From Domibacillus indicus (GTDB lineage: Bacteria; Bacillota; Bacilli; Bacillales; Domibacillaceae), in contig NZ_LAJB01000012.1 of the NCBI RefSeq assembly GCF_000970685.1, positions 1-64,000 of the forward strand: 64,000 bases of DNA, in the 5' to 3' direction. This document shows, one piece after another, positions 41,518 through 52,434 of this stretch; positions within the stretch are counted from its first letter, which is position 1, and each line of letters starts with the position of its first letter. A program made the position numbers and the translations under genes. Below the pieces are notes generated by a model that did not search any database, was not told where the DNA came from, and saw nothing but the letters and a program-made list of their open reading frames with translations.

Positions 41518-42380
41518 TCGGGTTCAATGTGAACATGGGTAATATGGATATCGTGTTCCTGCAGCAAGGCTTCTTCAACATATTCAGTGATATCATGGCT
41601 TTCAATAACGTTTAAATCTGGATCTACCAGAAGCACAACATCAACAAATGTCACATTGCCGTGCGATCGGGCTTTAATACTTGGTACTCCGCGAACACCA
41701 GGCACTTTTTCCACTGTTTTTTGCATGCCTTTCAGCTTATCGAGGTCATAGGCATCTGTTAACGTGAGCGCCGCGTCAGAAAAAATGTCCCAGGCGGTTT
41801 TTAAAATAACAACGCCGACAATAAAAGCAGTGAGTGTATCAAGCCAGCCCAATCCCAGCCTCGATCCGATAATTCCAACGAAGGCACCAATGCTGACTAG
41901 CGCATCGGAACGGTTGTCCTGAGCAGCTGCCATAATGGAGGAGCTGTTAATTTTTTTGGCAAGGCGCGAATTGTACATATATACACCGTACATAATGGCT
42001 GCAGCCGCAAGTGCAGTCCAGGCGGTCATCATGTCGGGTGTTTCATGTTCAGCCTGAAAGAGGGAGGTTCCGGCTGAAATCAGCACCTGGATGGCCACTG
42101 AGGTCATGATAAAAGCAGCGAGAAGAGAAGCAACTGTCTCCGCACGAAAATGTCCATAGCGGTGATTTTCATCCGGCGGCTTACGGGCAATTTTTAAACC
42201 GATCAAAATGGCCACGGAAGCAATAATATCGGTTGAATTATTTAAGCCGTCAGCTCGCAGTGCTGCCGAAGCACCCAGCCAGCCGATGGTCAATTTTAAT
42301 GTTGAAAGGAATAAGTAGGCGATGATGCTGATCCAGGCGCCGCGTTCTCCTTTTTTTAAATCCTCATATGCTGTTTCCAC
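41508..42380 (-). CDS. Cation diffusion facilitator family transporter
   Basis: A 290-residue divalent cation exporter of the CDF family with six helices. Metal site residues lie in ALRADGLNNSTDI and AAAQDNRSDALVSIGAF. The cytoplasmic C-terminal domain ends with the metal-binding EEALLQEHDIHITHVHIEPDG. Likely ions are manganese, zinc or iron. GTG 42380 with TTGGAGG eight bases upstream is preferred over the longer frame. It is divergent from the ZIP-type importer gene, so the two probably share metal homeostasis. Confidence 0.9.
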   Translation of the reverse strand: METAYEDLKKGERGAWISIIAYLFLSTLKLTIGWLGASAALRADGLNNSTDIIASVAILIGLKIARKPPDENHRYGHFRAETVASLLAAFIMTSVAIQVLISAGTSLFQAEHETPDMMTAWTALAAAAIMYGVYMYNSRLAKKINSSSIMAAAQDNRSDALVSIGAFVGIIGSRLGLGWLDTLTAFIVGVVILKTAWDIFSDAALTLTDAYDLDKLKGMQKTVEKVPGVRGVPSIKARSHGNVTFVDVVLLVDPDLNVIESHDITEYVEEALLQEHDIHITHVHIEPDGR

Positions 42381-42555
42381 CTGTATTTCCTCCAAGAAAG
42401 TTAGTGTTTTTACTATACCAGCCCGTATCCGGGTGGGTCTACGGCAACATGATTGCCATTGTCTTAACAAGTTGCCCCCGCGCTAAAGTTATTTCTTTCG
42501 ACAAAAAAGGAGTCGAATCTAAAAAAACGGGGAAGAGAAAAGATAGGTGGTGAAG

Positions 42556-43362
42556 ATGATGGATACATTCAGCAGTCTGCACCCTGCGCTGCAGGCCCTG
42601 ATTGGCGGTTTGATCAGCTGGGGCATGACAGCGCTTGGTGCAGCAATTGTTTTTTTCTTTCGTCATATAAAAGAATCGTTAATGAAAATGATGCTGGGAT
42701 TTGCGGCAGGAGTTATGATCGCTGCCTCGTTTTGGTCGCTGCTGGCTCCGGCAATCCAATTCAGTGAAGAAAATGGGCAGATTGCCTGGCTGCCGCCGGT
42801 AATCGGCTTTTTGCTAGGGGGCGTGTTTATACGCCTGCTTGACGTCGTTGTTCCGCATGTACATATTGGAAGGGAAAAAGGGGAAGGCCCGTCTACAAAA
42901 ATGCAAAAAACCACGCTCTTATTCTTGGCCATTACGCTTCACAATATTCCGGAAGGACTGGCCATCGGGGTTGCCTTTGGAGCGGCGGCGCTGGACATGA
43001 ACGGGGCAACCGTTGCAGCAGCACTGGCGCTGGCATTTGGGATCGGTATTCAAAATATGCCGGAGGGGGCAGCTGTTTCTGTTCCATTGCGGGGAGAAGG
43101 AATGTCGCGGGCAAAAGCGTTTAACTACGGGCAGCTGTCCGCAATTGTTGAACCGATTGCAGCTGTCGTCGGTGCAGCGGCTGTCCTGTTTATCCAGCCA
43201 ATTCTGCCGTATGCTCTTGCGTTCGCGGCGGGAGCCATGATTTTCGTGGTGGTAGAAGAATTAATCCCGGAATCCCAAACCTCCCATCACACGGACCTTG
43301 CCACGGCAGGCGTTATGGTAGGCTTTGCACTGATGATGGTGCTTGATGTTGCCCTTGGATAA
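42556..43362 (+). CDS. ZIP-family metal transporter
   Basis: A 268-residue ZIP protein with eight helices. Helix 4 has LHNIPEGLAIGVAFG and helix 5 has NMPEGAAVSVPLRGEG, the binuclear metal centre of the family. A His-containing loop (VVPHVHIGREKGEG) lies between helices 3 and 4. It probably imports zinc or another divalent metal. Two adjacent ATG codons (42556 and 42559) follow AGGTGGTG; either may be used. Confidence 0.88.
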   Translation: MMDTFSSLHPALQALIGGLISWGMTALGAAIVFFFRHIKESLMKMMLGFAAGVMIAASFWSLLAPAIQFSEENGQIAWLPPVIGFLLGGVFIRLLDVVVPHVHIGREKGEGPSTKMQKTTLLFLAITLHNIPEGLAIGVAFGAAALDMNGATVAAALALAFGIGIQNMPEGAAVSVPLRGEGMSRAKAFNYGQLSAIVEPIAAVVGAAAVLFIQPILPYALAFAAGAMIFVVVEELIPESQTSHHTDLATAGVMVGFALMMVLDVALG

Positions 43363-43399
43363 TAGAGGTATAACATGAAAGCAAAGAATCTACAGACAC

Positions 43400-43436
43400 A
43401 AAAAGCAGCCTCAATGTAAAATCGAGGCTGCTTTTT
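43400..43436. terminator. Terminator after the ZIP gene
   Basis: AAAAGCAGCCTC (43401-43412) pairs with GAGGCTGCTTTT (43424-43435), with A and T runs outside. Confidence 0.85.
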
Positions 43437-43636
43437 GGGGGATAAAGGCAGTTTGAAGCTCGTAAAAGAAAATGAGACTGAAGCCGGGTAAATAAATAGA
43501 AGGTTTTTGTTCCGCAAGTTCATCTATCACTGGCTGTTCCTCCCTTATCCGTTCAGGTTTCTTCATGCAGGTACTTCCATTATGAAAGAACAAATAAGGG
43601 ATGTCTTTTTTTATGTTAGAAACCCTTACATATTTT

Positions 43637-44104
43637 TTAAACAGCTTCTTCAATCGCTTCGCTTTTTTTATCTGCAAGCCGCCAGTATAGCTGATGCTCG
43701 ATATCGCTTACAGTTACATGAATCCGAAATTCATTGGCGTCAAGACGGATCTTGTGCTCGCGGGCCCACGACAAAATAGAGCGAAAGCCGTATTTTACAT
43801 CCTTTGATTCTCCTGAGAATTCAAGCAGCACATATGAACCGGCAGGAACCGTCAGACTTGACATGCCAGAAGGAATAATATCGATATGATTCACTTCCAT
43901 CGCAATGCAATGAGTATACAGCTGGCCGCTTCGTTTAAGGCAAATGTCCATTAAGTATCCGTCAGTCTGTCCGGGAATCTGGCTGGCTGCTTCTAAAAAA
44001 CGCTTTTTCCATTCAGGACGCATCGCTTCGATTTCTTTTTGTGTGCCGCTCATTTCATACCCCACAACTGTGACGGCACGAACATCTACGAGTTTCGGAT
44101 TCAT
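43637..44104 (-). CDS. GyrI-like small-molecule binding protein
   Basis: A 155-residue stand-alone effector-binding domain of the GyrI/AraC-effector superfamily. Typical strands are VRAVTVVGYEMSG at the start and MSSLTVPAGSYVLLEFSG in the middle. There is no DNA-binding domain. Family members bind hydrophobic drugs, and some hydrolyse cyclopropanoid toxins or protect gyrase. AAAGGAGCTGAGCAC precedes ATG 44104. It is divergent from the monooxygenase-methyltransferase pair, which makes a shared link to a foreign compound plausible. Confidence 0.8.
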   Translation of the reverse strand: MNPKLVDVRAVTVVGYEMSGTQKEIEAMRPEWKKRFLEAASQIPGQTDGYLMDICLKRSGQLYTHCIAMEVNHIDIIPSGMSSLTVPAGSYVLLEFSGESKDVKYGFRSILSWAREHKIRLDANEFRIHVTVSDIEHQLYWRLADKKSEAIEEAV

Positions 44105-44218
44105 GTGCTCAGCTCCTTTTTCCTTCTCTTTTCCCTTTTTCCCGTGTTTTCACACCGTCCGGTCAGGGAATAGAAGTTGTAAAAAGAATGAACAAAAGTT
44201 GTACAGGGAGGGATCCTT

Positions 44219-45538
44219 GTGAAAACAAATGTGTTTATTTCAGGCGGCGGCATTTCCGGCCTCCTGCTAGGGCTGATACTTGCACGCAGCAGCATTGATG
44301 TAATCGTGGCCGAAAAAGACCCAAAGCCTTCCGTCAAGTACAAAGGGGAGCTGCTGCAGCCCAAAAGTCTGGAAATGATGAACCAGCTAGGGCTGTATGA
44401 AGAAGTGAGCGCCTCGGGGTTTCCTATCCATACTACCTCGATTACAGAATATGACAGGGACCGGGTCATGAAGAAAATTGAATACCGCTACGATGTAATC
44501 AACCATCAATTTAATAAAGCGCTCATGGTTCCCCATGAAGAGCTGAAAGACATTATCCGGAAGCGGGCGGAACAGTACTCCCACTTTCATTTTTTAAACC
44601 CGGCAAAATTTACGGGCTTTCAAGAAGCTGCCGATATTAAAAAAACAGCGCTTGTCGCTCATAAAGAACAGGGAGACCTGGAAATTCAAGCAGATTTTTT
44701 TGTCGGTGCGGAAGGCCGGATATCCCCAATTCGAAACAGTCTTGGCATTACATTAAAAGAAACAGAGTATAATCATTATTTTCTTACCGTCACGTTCCCG
44801 CGCCCTGCCCATTTAACGGAAGGAGAGATGCTTGTGCGGGGGCATTACTTTTTAGGGCTGTTTCCGCTCCCGAATTCGAAGGTGCGCACTGTACTGCTCA
44901 TTAAAAAAGAAGAATACAAGGAAATGAAACGAGCAGGGCTTGAGTCCTTTTACCGCTGCTACACAAGCTTAAAGCCGGAGCTTGACGGGTATGTGCAGGA
45001 AATTACAACGTGGAAAGATATTCAGCTTATGGTGCCGACTCGCCATAATGCAGATCGGTACATAAAAGGAAATTGCGCACTTATCGGCGATGCTGTGCAT
45101 ACCGTTCACCCAATGGCTGGTGAAGGCATGAATTTAGCGATTCAAGATGCCTGTACACTTGGTGAGATGCTCTCCCATATGTATAAAGACAGTAACCTGG
45201 ACACAGGGCAATTAACCGAGTATGAGCGGGTCCGCAAGCCGCGGGCTGAATTTTTGTCTTCACTCTCACACTTGTCCGCTCTGGCTTATTCGTACTGGCA
45301 GGGGCCATGGCCGAATATAAGGTCGCACGTATTAAAACGGATTGAACATGTCCCGACGCTTCATTACAAGCATATGCTGAATATTTCAGGCCTGGGAATG
45401 TGGAAGGACACATTGCTCGACCGATTCGTGCAAATTGGACTTTTGCCCGGCCGTATTTTGCCGAAAGTGAACGGCACGGAGCATCAATATAAAAAGCATG
45501 ATGATTATCCGTGGATAAATGAGGAGGAATGGAAATGA
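44219..45538 (+). CDS. FAD-dependent monooxygenase (PF01494 type)
   Basis: A 439-residue aromatic-ring hydroxylase-like flavoenzyme. The FAD fold is VFISGGGISGLLLGLILARSSIDVIVAEKD. The second FAD motif is CALIGDAVHTVHPMAGEGMNLAIQDACTL. The middle DG-type motif appears as FFVGAEGRIS. The family includes UbiH-like hydroxylases and antibiotic-inactivating enzymes such as Tet(X). GTG 44219 is preceded by GGAGGGATCCTT. Its stop overlaps the methyltransferase start (ATGA), so they act in one pathway. The substrate is unknown. Confidence 0.85.
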   Translation: MKTNVFISGGGISGLLLGLILARSSIDVIVAEKDPKPSVKYKGELLQPKSLEMMNQLGLYEEVSASGFPIHTTSITEYDRDRVMKKIEYRYDVINHQFNKALMVPHEELKDIIRKRAEQYSHFHFLNPAKFTGFQEAADIKKTALVAHKEQGDLEIQADFFVGAEGRISPIRNSLGITLKETEYNHYFLTVTFPRPAHLTEGEMLVRGHYFLGLFPLPNSKVRTVLLIKKEEYKEMKRAGLESFYRCYTSLKPELDGYVQEITTWKDIQLMVPTRHNADRYIKGNCALIGDAVHTVHPMAGEGMNLAIQDACTLGEMLSHMYKDSNLDTGQLTEYERVRKPRAEFLSSLSHLSALAYSYWQGPWPNIRSHVLKRIEHVPTLHYKHMLNISGLGMWKDTLLDRFVQIGLLPGRILPKVNGTEHQYKKHDDYPWINEEEWK

Positions 45539-46533
45539 TTGCAGAGTACCGGAAAATATGGGAAGCCCGCAGCTGGCTGAAACGAAATGAACCATTCTTG
45601 CCAACATGGCATGCGTATGTCGGCTACCGGCTTGACTTATTTGAAAAGCTCTCCGGCGGTGCGACACTTCAATCGCTGGCTGATGAATATGGATATACAG
45701 AAGACCTGCTGCGTTCATGGGCAGATACAGGAGTTGTCCTTGGTCATTTAAAAGAAGAGGGAGACAGGCTGGTTCCTTCAAAGAAAATGCTTAAGTTTTT
45801 TTCGCAAAAAAGTGATGATACGGTGGGCGAGCTGTTAAAAGAGCTGTTCGAGATGCACATGCCAGCGCTTATGAACTATCCAGAGATGATGGAATCCAAT
45901 CAAAGAGGGCGGTTCAAAGAAGATGACTTTGGCAAAACGGTTGCTGCAACCTCCGCGTTAATTGAAAAAAGAGCGTTTGGCCATGTGTTAGCAGAAATAA
46001 ACGCACAAAAACCAAACTGGGTGCTTGATATTGGCTGCGGAACGGGCGGTTATTTAATGAAATTGGCTAAAAAAATGAATCGCGGCACGTTCGTCGGTGT
46101 AGATATAAGCAGGGACTGTATTGAGGAAGCACGTGAAAAAGCAGTGAAAAAACAGTTAGATGAAAAAGTGAAATTTTATTATGCGGATATTAACACCTGG
46201 GATGTGCCAGGCGGCTTGTTTGATGTAGTGATGATGAACAACCTTCTTCATTATTACTCGCCGGATGCCCGGGAATCACTGTTCAGCCGCGTCGCGGAGC
46301 TTGTCCGTAAAAAGGGAACGGTTATTATTGTTACACCGCTTTATTTGGAAAAAGGAGGCCGGCGTTTTTCAGCCGCGTTTAATTCGTTTATGGAGGCACA
46401 TGAAAATTTATATCCGCTCCCAAGAAAAGAAGAGCTGATCCGCGATGCAGAGGCGGCGGGCTTTAAACTGAAGGATGTTAAAACCGTTGTTCGGGAAGGA
46501 AGCTGGTATTGTATGAGTTTTTCGAAAAAATGA
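45535..46533 (+). CDS. SAM-dependent class I methyltransferase
   Basis: A 332-residue methyltransferase. SAM motif I is WVLDIGCGTGGYLMKLAKKM near residue 162, motif II holds FVGVDISRDCIEEAREKA, and DVVMMNNLLHYYS is the post-II block. The first 150 residues are helical and resemble the dimerisation and substrate-lid region of O-methyltransferases of small aromatic compounds. GAGGAGG at 45521-45527 sets ATG 45535, which overlaps the monooxygenase stop. Together they could hydroxylate and methylate one small molecule. Confidence 0.85.
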   Translation: MIAEYRKIWEARSWLKRNEPFLPTWHAYVGYRLDLFEKLSGGATLQSLADEYGYTEDLLRSWADTGVVLGHLKEEGDRLVPSKKMLKFFSQKSDDTVGELLKELFEMHMPALMNYPEMMESNQRGRFKEDDFGKTVAATSALIEKRAFGHVLAEINAQKPNWVLDIGCGTGGYLMKLAKKMNRGTFVGVDISRDCIEEAREKAVKKQLDEKVKFYYADINTWDVPGGLFDVVMMNNLLHYYSPDARESLFSRVAELVRKKGTVIIVTPLYLEKGGRRFSAAFNSFMEAHENLYPLPRKEELIRDAEAAGFKLKDVKTVVREGSWYCMSFSKK

Positions 46534-46570
46534 GTATAATGAGGGTAAATAACCGAAGGGAGGCAGGAGT

Positions 46571-47401
46571 ATGTCAATTGGTTATTTAAATGGGAAAATA
46601 ATCAATCCGGGCGATCCGGTACTGCCGATTGACGAGCGCGGGCATCAGTTCGGAGACGGCGTTTATGAATATATCCGTGTTTATGGCGGCCGGGCTTTTA
46701 TGATGAAAGAACATATGGAACGGTTTTTTAAAAGCGCTGAAGCGATCAAGCTGAATCTTAGCCATACGCCTGAAGAAATCCAGGCGATTGTAGACGATCT
46801 AATAGAGCGAAGCGGTTTATCCGACTGTGATGTTTACATGCAGGCGACCCGTGGGATTGCTCCTCGTAATCATTTGTTTCCGAACGTTCCGGCATCTATT
46901 TCCATGACGGTAAAGCCATTCCGGGCAATGGATGAAACACTGCGTGAGCAAGGAGCAAAAGTGAAGTTGCTGCCGGATGAGAGATGGCAAAACTGCTGGA
47001 TTAAAACGCTGAATCTGCTGCCAAATCTTCTCGCTAAACAAGAAGCTTTTGAAGCAGGTGCTTTTGAAGCGGTTCTTGTCCGCGATGGCATTGTTACAGA
47101 AGGCTCCAGCTCAAATATCTTCCTGGTGAAAGACGGAACCCTCGTTACGCCGCCGGCAACGAAGCATATTTTACACGGCATTACTCGAATCGCTGTTCTT
47201 GATATCGCAGCGGAGCTCGGTATTTCTGTGGAAGAAAAAGAATTTGCGCCGGAAGCGGTTTTCGAAGCAGAGGAAGTTTTTTTAACAAGTACAGGAATTG
47301 AAATTGTGCCGGTTACTTCCGCCGATGATCAAGTGATCGGCAGCGGCAAGCCAGGTGCTGTAACTAAGAAAATTTATGAAGCATTTATGAAGCGTGTTTA
47401 A
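46571..47401 (+). CDS. dat: D-amino-acid transaminase
   Basis: A 276-residue class IV PLP aminotransferase. The PLP lysine is Lys145 in CWIKTLNLLPNLLAKQEA, the exact position and context of Bacillus Dat. Other marks are DERGHQFGDGVYEYIRVY, EGSSSNIFLVKDG, and the late VFLTSTGIEIVPV. It makes D-glutamate and D-alanine for peptidoglycan. GGGAGGCAGGAGT precedes the ATG. It follows the methyltransferase after 37 bases and may be co-transcribed, though this housekeeping role does not by itself explain the upstream pair. Confidence 0.93.
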   Translation: MSIGYLNGKIINPGDPVLPIDERGHQFGDGVYEYIRVYGGRAFMMKEHMERFFKSAEAIKLNLSHTPEEIQAIVDDLIERSGLSDCDVYMQATRGIAPRNHLFPNVPASISMTVKPFRAMDETLREQGAKVKLLPDERWQNCWIKTLNLLPNLLAKQEAFEAGAFEAVLVRDGIVTEGSSSNIFLVKDGTLVTPPATKHILHGITRIAVLDIAAELGISVEEKEFAPEAVFEAEEVFLTSTGIEIVPVTSADDQVIGSGKPGAVTKKIYEAFMKRV

Positions 47402-47512
47402 AAAGCACCCATCCTATAAAATGAAGGAAGCATAGAGCGGTTCATTCAAGCGTAAACACTGCTTCTTTTGATACAATAAGAAGAAGACTTATCAAAGGAA
47501 GTGGCGTTTAGG

Positions 47513-48397
47513 ATGAAACGAAACATGCTTATATGCATTTTGCTTATAAACAGTATGCTGCTCCCGGCGCAGGCATCCGCCATGAATTACACGGCGATTG
47601 GAGACTCGCTGGCGGCCGGCCAGACACCGAACAGGGAAATAGGCGCGGGCTACGCAGATATGCTGGCCCTTGCACTGCAGCCTGACGCTTATTCCAAGCA
47701 GCTTTCCGTGCCCGGCTATACCGTAGAGAAGGTTATTGGGCAGGTAGAGAGCGAAGCCGGGCAGAAAGCAATTCAATCAGCTGATTTAATTACCATTTCG
47801 GCCGGCGCCAACGATTTGCTGCCGCTTATTCAAAATGATCCAAATCGTGGAATACTGTCCTTTAATGCGGTAACTGCCGCGTTTGCGCTGAATGGAGTGC
47901 GGGAAGATTACGCGCTTCTGCTGGAAAAAATAAATAAGCTTAATCCAGATGCAAATGTATATGCGATGGGCTACTATTTTCCGTATCCGCATGTATTTGA
48001 CCAGCACAAGCCGGCTGTCAGCAGGCAGCTGGATGTGCTGAATGAGATTATTGAGCAGGAAGCTGAAAAAGCAGGCGCCACTTTTGTTCCGGTGGCAGAC
48101 CGGTTTGGGCTTGATGGAGTCGAGTTTTTGCCGAATCCGGGTGATGTTCATCCGAATGAAGCCGGCTATTTAGAAATGGCCAATGCCTTTTTGGATGTCT
48201 ACGCACCGGGCATGCAAATTCCGGCCTCGGTTCTTGAAAAACTGCCGGCGCCGGTGTCTCTCTCCAAGCTGATAAGACAGCAGGAAGCAGCCGATACGCC
48301 GGAAGAAGATCAGGAGCCGGAAGAGTCCCAAACAGAGGGGGAAACGGCCTCCATTCAAGGCTGCACGCGAGAAGAAGTATATACTGCTGCACGATAA
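47513..48397 (+). CDS. Secreted SGNH/GDSL hydrolase
   Basis: A 294-residue exported esterase. The signal peptide MKRNMLICILLINSMLLPAQASA is followed by block I AIGDSLAAGQ. The Gly/Asn blocks are SAGANDL and the catalytic Asp-x-x-His is GDVHPNEAGY. The C-terminus is a Glu-rich tail (EEDQEPEESQTEGE), probably unstructured. It should deacylate lipids, sugars or cell-wall polymers outside the cell. The ribosome site is weakly spaced; ATG 47513 is chosen for the signal peptide. Confidence 0.88.
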   Translation: MKRNMLICILLINSMLLPAQASAMNYTAIGDSLAAGQTPNREIGAGYADMLALALQPDAYSKQLSVPGYTVEKVIGQVESEAGQKAIQSADLITISAGANDLLPLIQNDPNRGILSFNAVTAAFALNGVREDYALLLEKINKLNPDANVYAMGYYFPYPHVFDQHKPAVSRQLDVLNEIIEQEAEKAGATFVPVADRFGLDGVEFLPNPGDVHPNEAGYLEMANAFLDVYAPGMQIPASVLEKLPAPVSLSKLIRQQEAADTPEEDQEPEESQTEGETASIQGCTREEVYTAAR

Positions 48398-48430
48398 AAA
48401 AGTGTTCCCGGATGTCCGGGAACACTTTTT
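48396..48430. terminator. Bidirectional terminator, SGNH and gdhA genes
   Basis: AAAAAGTGTTCCCGG and CCGGGAACACTTTTT form a 15-base-pair stem with a 4-5-base loop between convergent genes. Confidence 0.92.
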
Positions 48431-48440
48431 GGATTGGATT

Positions 48441-49964
<1,524 letters not shown>

Positions 49965-50001
49965 CTACACCGCATAACGCCGGTTTACTATAAAAATAAA
50001 T

Positions 50002-50038
50002 AAAAAGCGTTCACGGATATTTGCCGTGAACGCTTTTT
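50002..50038 (-). terminator. Terminator of the NSS symporter gene
   Basis: AAAAAGCGTTCACGG (50002-50016) pairs with CCGTGAACGCTTTTT (50024-50038), a perfect 15-base-pair stem just after the minus-strand gene. Confidence 0.9.
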
Positions 50039-50045
50039 ATTTTGC

Positions 50046-51383
50046 TTATAACTGGAGCATCGTATACACAAACACTACGGCAATAGTCAGCGGAACAACC
50101 CAGCGCATAAGAGACACCCATAAGCTGTAAATTGGGCTGAGGCTATGGGCATTTAATTCAAACTGCTCTTTAACGAGAGATCTGTCCATCCGCCAGGAGA
50201 TAAACAGGGCGATCAGCAGACAGCCGAGCGGGAGCAGAATATTACTGACAAGATAATCAGTTAAATCAAAGATCGACCGGTCAAAATAGGAAATATCCGC
50301 CAGGATGCTGAATGAAAGCGCGGCTGGTATACCGGCGAGGAAAACCACTATCCCTGATATAAGTGCTGTTTTTTTGCGTGATGCTTCTTTTCCTTTTGTA
50401 AAAGCGGACGTAATAATTTCGAGCAGGCTGAACGATGATGTAAGTGTCGCAAACAAAAACAATAAAAGGAACATAAACAAAAACAGTTCGCCAAATGGCA
50501 TTTGTGCAAAAACCGCCGGCAGCACAACAAATAAAAGTCCAGGTCCTTCAGCCGGCTCTAAACCAAAGGCGAAAACCGCCGGGAAGATGGCCAGGCCTGC
50601 GAGCAAGGAAACGAAAATGTTCATAACCGAAACCCAGCCGGCAGATGCCGGTATGCTGACATCTTTGCCTAAATATGAGCTGTAGGTGACCATGCAGGAA
50701 AAACCGACAGCCAGTGAAAAGAATGAATGCCCGAGCGCATAAAGAACGGCTTCGCCGGTAATTTTGGAGAAATCCGGCTGCAGGAAGAAGGATACACCTT
50801 CCATAGCGCCCTCCAGCGTCAATGAGCGGATAACCAAAACAATAAAGAAAATAAATAAAATGGGCATCATATACTTGCTGGCACGCTCGATTCCATTTTG
50901 AATGCCGGCTGCAATAACAATGATATTCATCAGCATAAAAATGGCGTGGCCGCCAATTGTCAGCCCGGCATTCGTTGTAACAGCGCCAAACAGCGCTCCG
51001 GAGTCACCATTGCCAATAATGCCTCCGTACAAGGAGCGGACAGTGTAAATAAGCACCCAGCCGCCAACAACGCTGTAAAAAGACAGCAGCAAAAAGCAGC
51101 CGGCCACACCAATTTTGCCGGTTACGGTCCAAAAAGAATCCGGCGCCAACTTTTTATAGGCGCTTACGGCTTCGCGGCCGGAACCACGTCCAATGATAAA
51201 TTCTGAAATAAGCATAGGCAGCCCGATAAGCAGGGTGAAAAGGATAAATAAAAGCAAAAAGGCCCCGCCGCCGCTTTGCCCGGTTACATACGGGAATTTC
51301 CAGATGGCGCCCAGCCCGATTGCTGCTCCGGCTGATGACAAAATAAAGCCGAGTTTAGACGACCATTGTTGCTTCTTTTCCAC
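50046..51383 (-). CDS. Neurotransmitter:sodium symporter (NSS) family transporter
   Basis: A 445-residue membrane protein of the LeuT/NSS family. The first helix carries GFILSSAGAAIGLGAIWKFPYVTGQSGGGAFLL, which includes the sodium and substrate unwound site, and helix 6 has ALGHSFFSLAVGFSCMVTYSSYL. Bacterial members take up amino acids with sodium. The start is GTG 51383, with GGAGG eight bases away. Its substrate is not predictable from sequence. Confidence 0.92.
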   Translation of the reverse strand: MEKKQQWSSKLGFILSSAGAAIGLGAIWKFPYVTGQSGGGAFLLLFILFTLLIGLPMLISEFIIGRGSGREAVSAYKKLAPDSFWTVTGKIGVAGCFLLLSFYSVVGGWVLIYTVRSLYGGIIGNGDSGALFGAVTTNAGLTIGGHAIFMLMNIIVIAAGIQNGIERASKYMMPILFIFFIVLVIRSLTLEGAMEGVSFFLQPDFSKITGEAVLYALGHSFFSLAVGFSCMVTYSSYLGKDVSIPASAGWVSVMNIFVSLLAGLAIFPAVFAFGLEPAEGPGLLFVVLPAVFAQMPFGELFLFMFLLLFLFATLTSSFSLLEIITSAFTKGKEASRKKTALISGIVVFLAGIPAALSFSILADISYFDRSIFDLTDYLVSNILLPLGCLLIALFISWRMDRSLVKEQFELNAHSLSPIYSLWVSLMRWVVPLTIAVVFVYTMLQL

Positions 51384-51519
51384 GTGATTCGCCTCCTATT
51401 TACAAGTAATTTTTATTATTTCACTATAACACGAATTGAAAACGGCGGCTGAATATATTTTCAAAGCGAATTGAATCGTTTATAATAAGAAAATTAAATT
51501 AATAACTGGAGTGTACATG

Positions 51520-52428
51520 ATGACTGTAAACATAAATACACATGAAAATATACAGAACGGGCAAAGCCGCCTTGAAAACCGCGGCAGGCTGCTTGTAAAA
51601 TGCCCGGACGGTCCCGGCATTGTCGCTGCACTGTCAAAATTTTTATTTGAGCAGGGTGCGAATATTATCGAATCAAGCCAATACACAAGTGATCCGGAAG
51701 GCGGGACGTTTTTTATCCGTTTGGAATTCGACTGCGCTGAATTAGCTGAAAAGCGCAGCAAGATGGAAGAGGATTTTGAAGCGCTCGCGAAGAAATTCGA
51801 AATGGAATACCGTTTCGCTTATGGCAGTGACCGGAAAAAAACGGCTATTTTCGTTTCCAAGGAAACACATTGCCTGCTTGAGCTTTTATGGGAGTGGCAA
51901 AGCGGGGATTTGCAGACAGATATTGCTTTTGTAGCAGGAAATCACGAAGAAGCCCGCGGCATGGTTGAATCGCTTGGTATTCCGTTTTATCATATCCCTG
52001 CCAATAAAGACATCCGCAAGCAGGTGGAAGAAGAGCAGTCGCGCCTTATTGAAAAATACGAGGTTGATGTGATTGTACTGGCGCGGTACATGCAGATTTT
52101 AACGCCGGAATTTGTCGAGAAGTATCCGAACAAAATTATTAATATTCACCATTCCTTTCTGCCGGCATTTATCGGTGCACGCCCATATGAACGGGCGCAT
52201 AACCGCGGAGTAAAACTAATTGGCGCCACATCTCATTATGTAACAAACGACCTGGATGAAGGTCCAATCATTGAGCAGGACATTGAGCGTGTGGATCACC
52301 GCGATCATGTAGCGGATTTGAAAAAAATCGGCCGCTTGATTGAACGGAGTGTACTGGCTCGTGCGGTGAAGTGGCATTTAGAAGACCGCGTGATTGTTCA
52401 CGAAAACAAAACGATTGTATTCCAATAA
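51520..52428 (+). CDS. purU: Formyltetrahydrofolate deformylase
   Basis: A 302-residue PurU. The N-terminal ACT domain is LLVKCPDGPGIVAALSKFLFEQGANI. The hydrolase half has the formyltransferase-fold motifs ARYMQILTPEFV, NIHHSFLPAFIGARPYERA with Asn and His, and TSHYVTNDLDEGPIIEQD with the catalytic Asp. It hydrolyses 10-formyl-tetrahydrofolate, giving formate and tetrahydrofolate. GGAG at 51508-51511 fits ATG 51520 or ATG 51517. A perfect -10 TATAAT is at 51481-51486. Formate from it could feed the formate dehydrogenase module in this window. Confidence 0.92.
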   Translation: MTVNINTHENIQNGQSRLENRGRLLVKCPDGPGIVAALSKFLFEQGANIIESSQYTSDPEGGTFFIRLEFDCAELAEKRSKMEEDFEALAKKFEMEYRFAYGSDRKKTAIFVSKETHCLLELLWEWQSGDLQTDIAFVAGNHEEARGMVESLGIPFYHIPANKDIRKQVEEEQSRLIEKYEVDVIVLARYMQILTPEFVEKYPNKIINIHHSFLPAFIGARPYERAHNRGVKLIGATSHYVTNDLDEGPIIEQDIERVDHRDHVADLKKIGRLIERSVLARAVKWHLEDRVIVHENKTIVFQ

Positions 52429-52434
52429 GAAAAA

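Noticed and set aside
43437-43566. Minus-strand ORF ending near the ZIP terminator (MKKPERIREEQPVIDELAEQ...)
   Set aside because: The ribosome site is weak and the frame runs into the terminator hairpin. It may be chance, though a small gene cannot be fully excluded.
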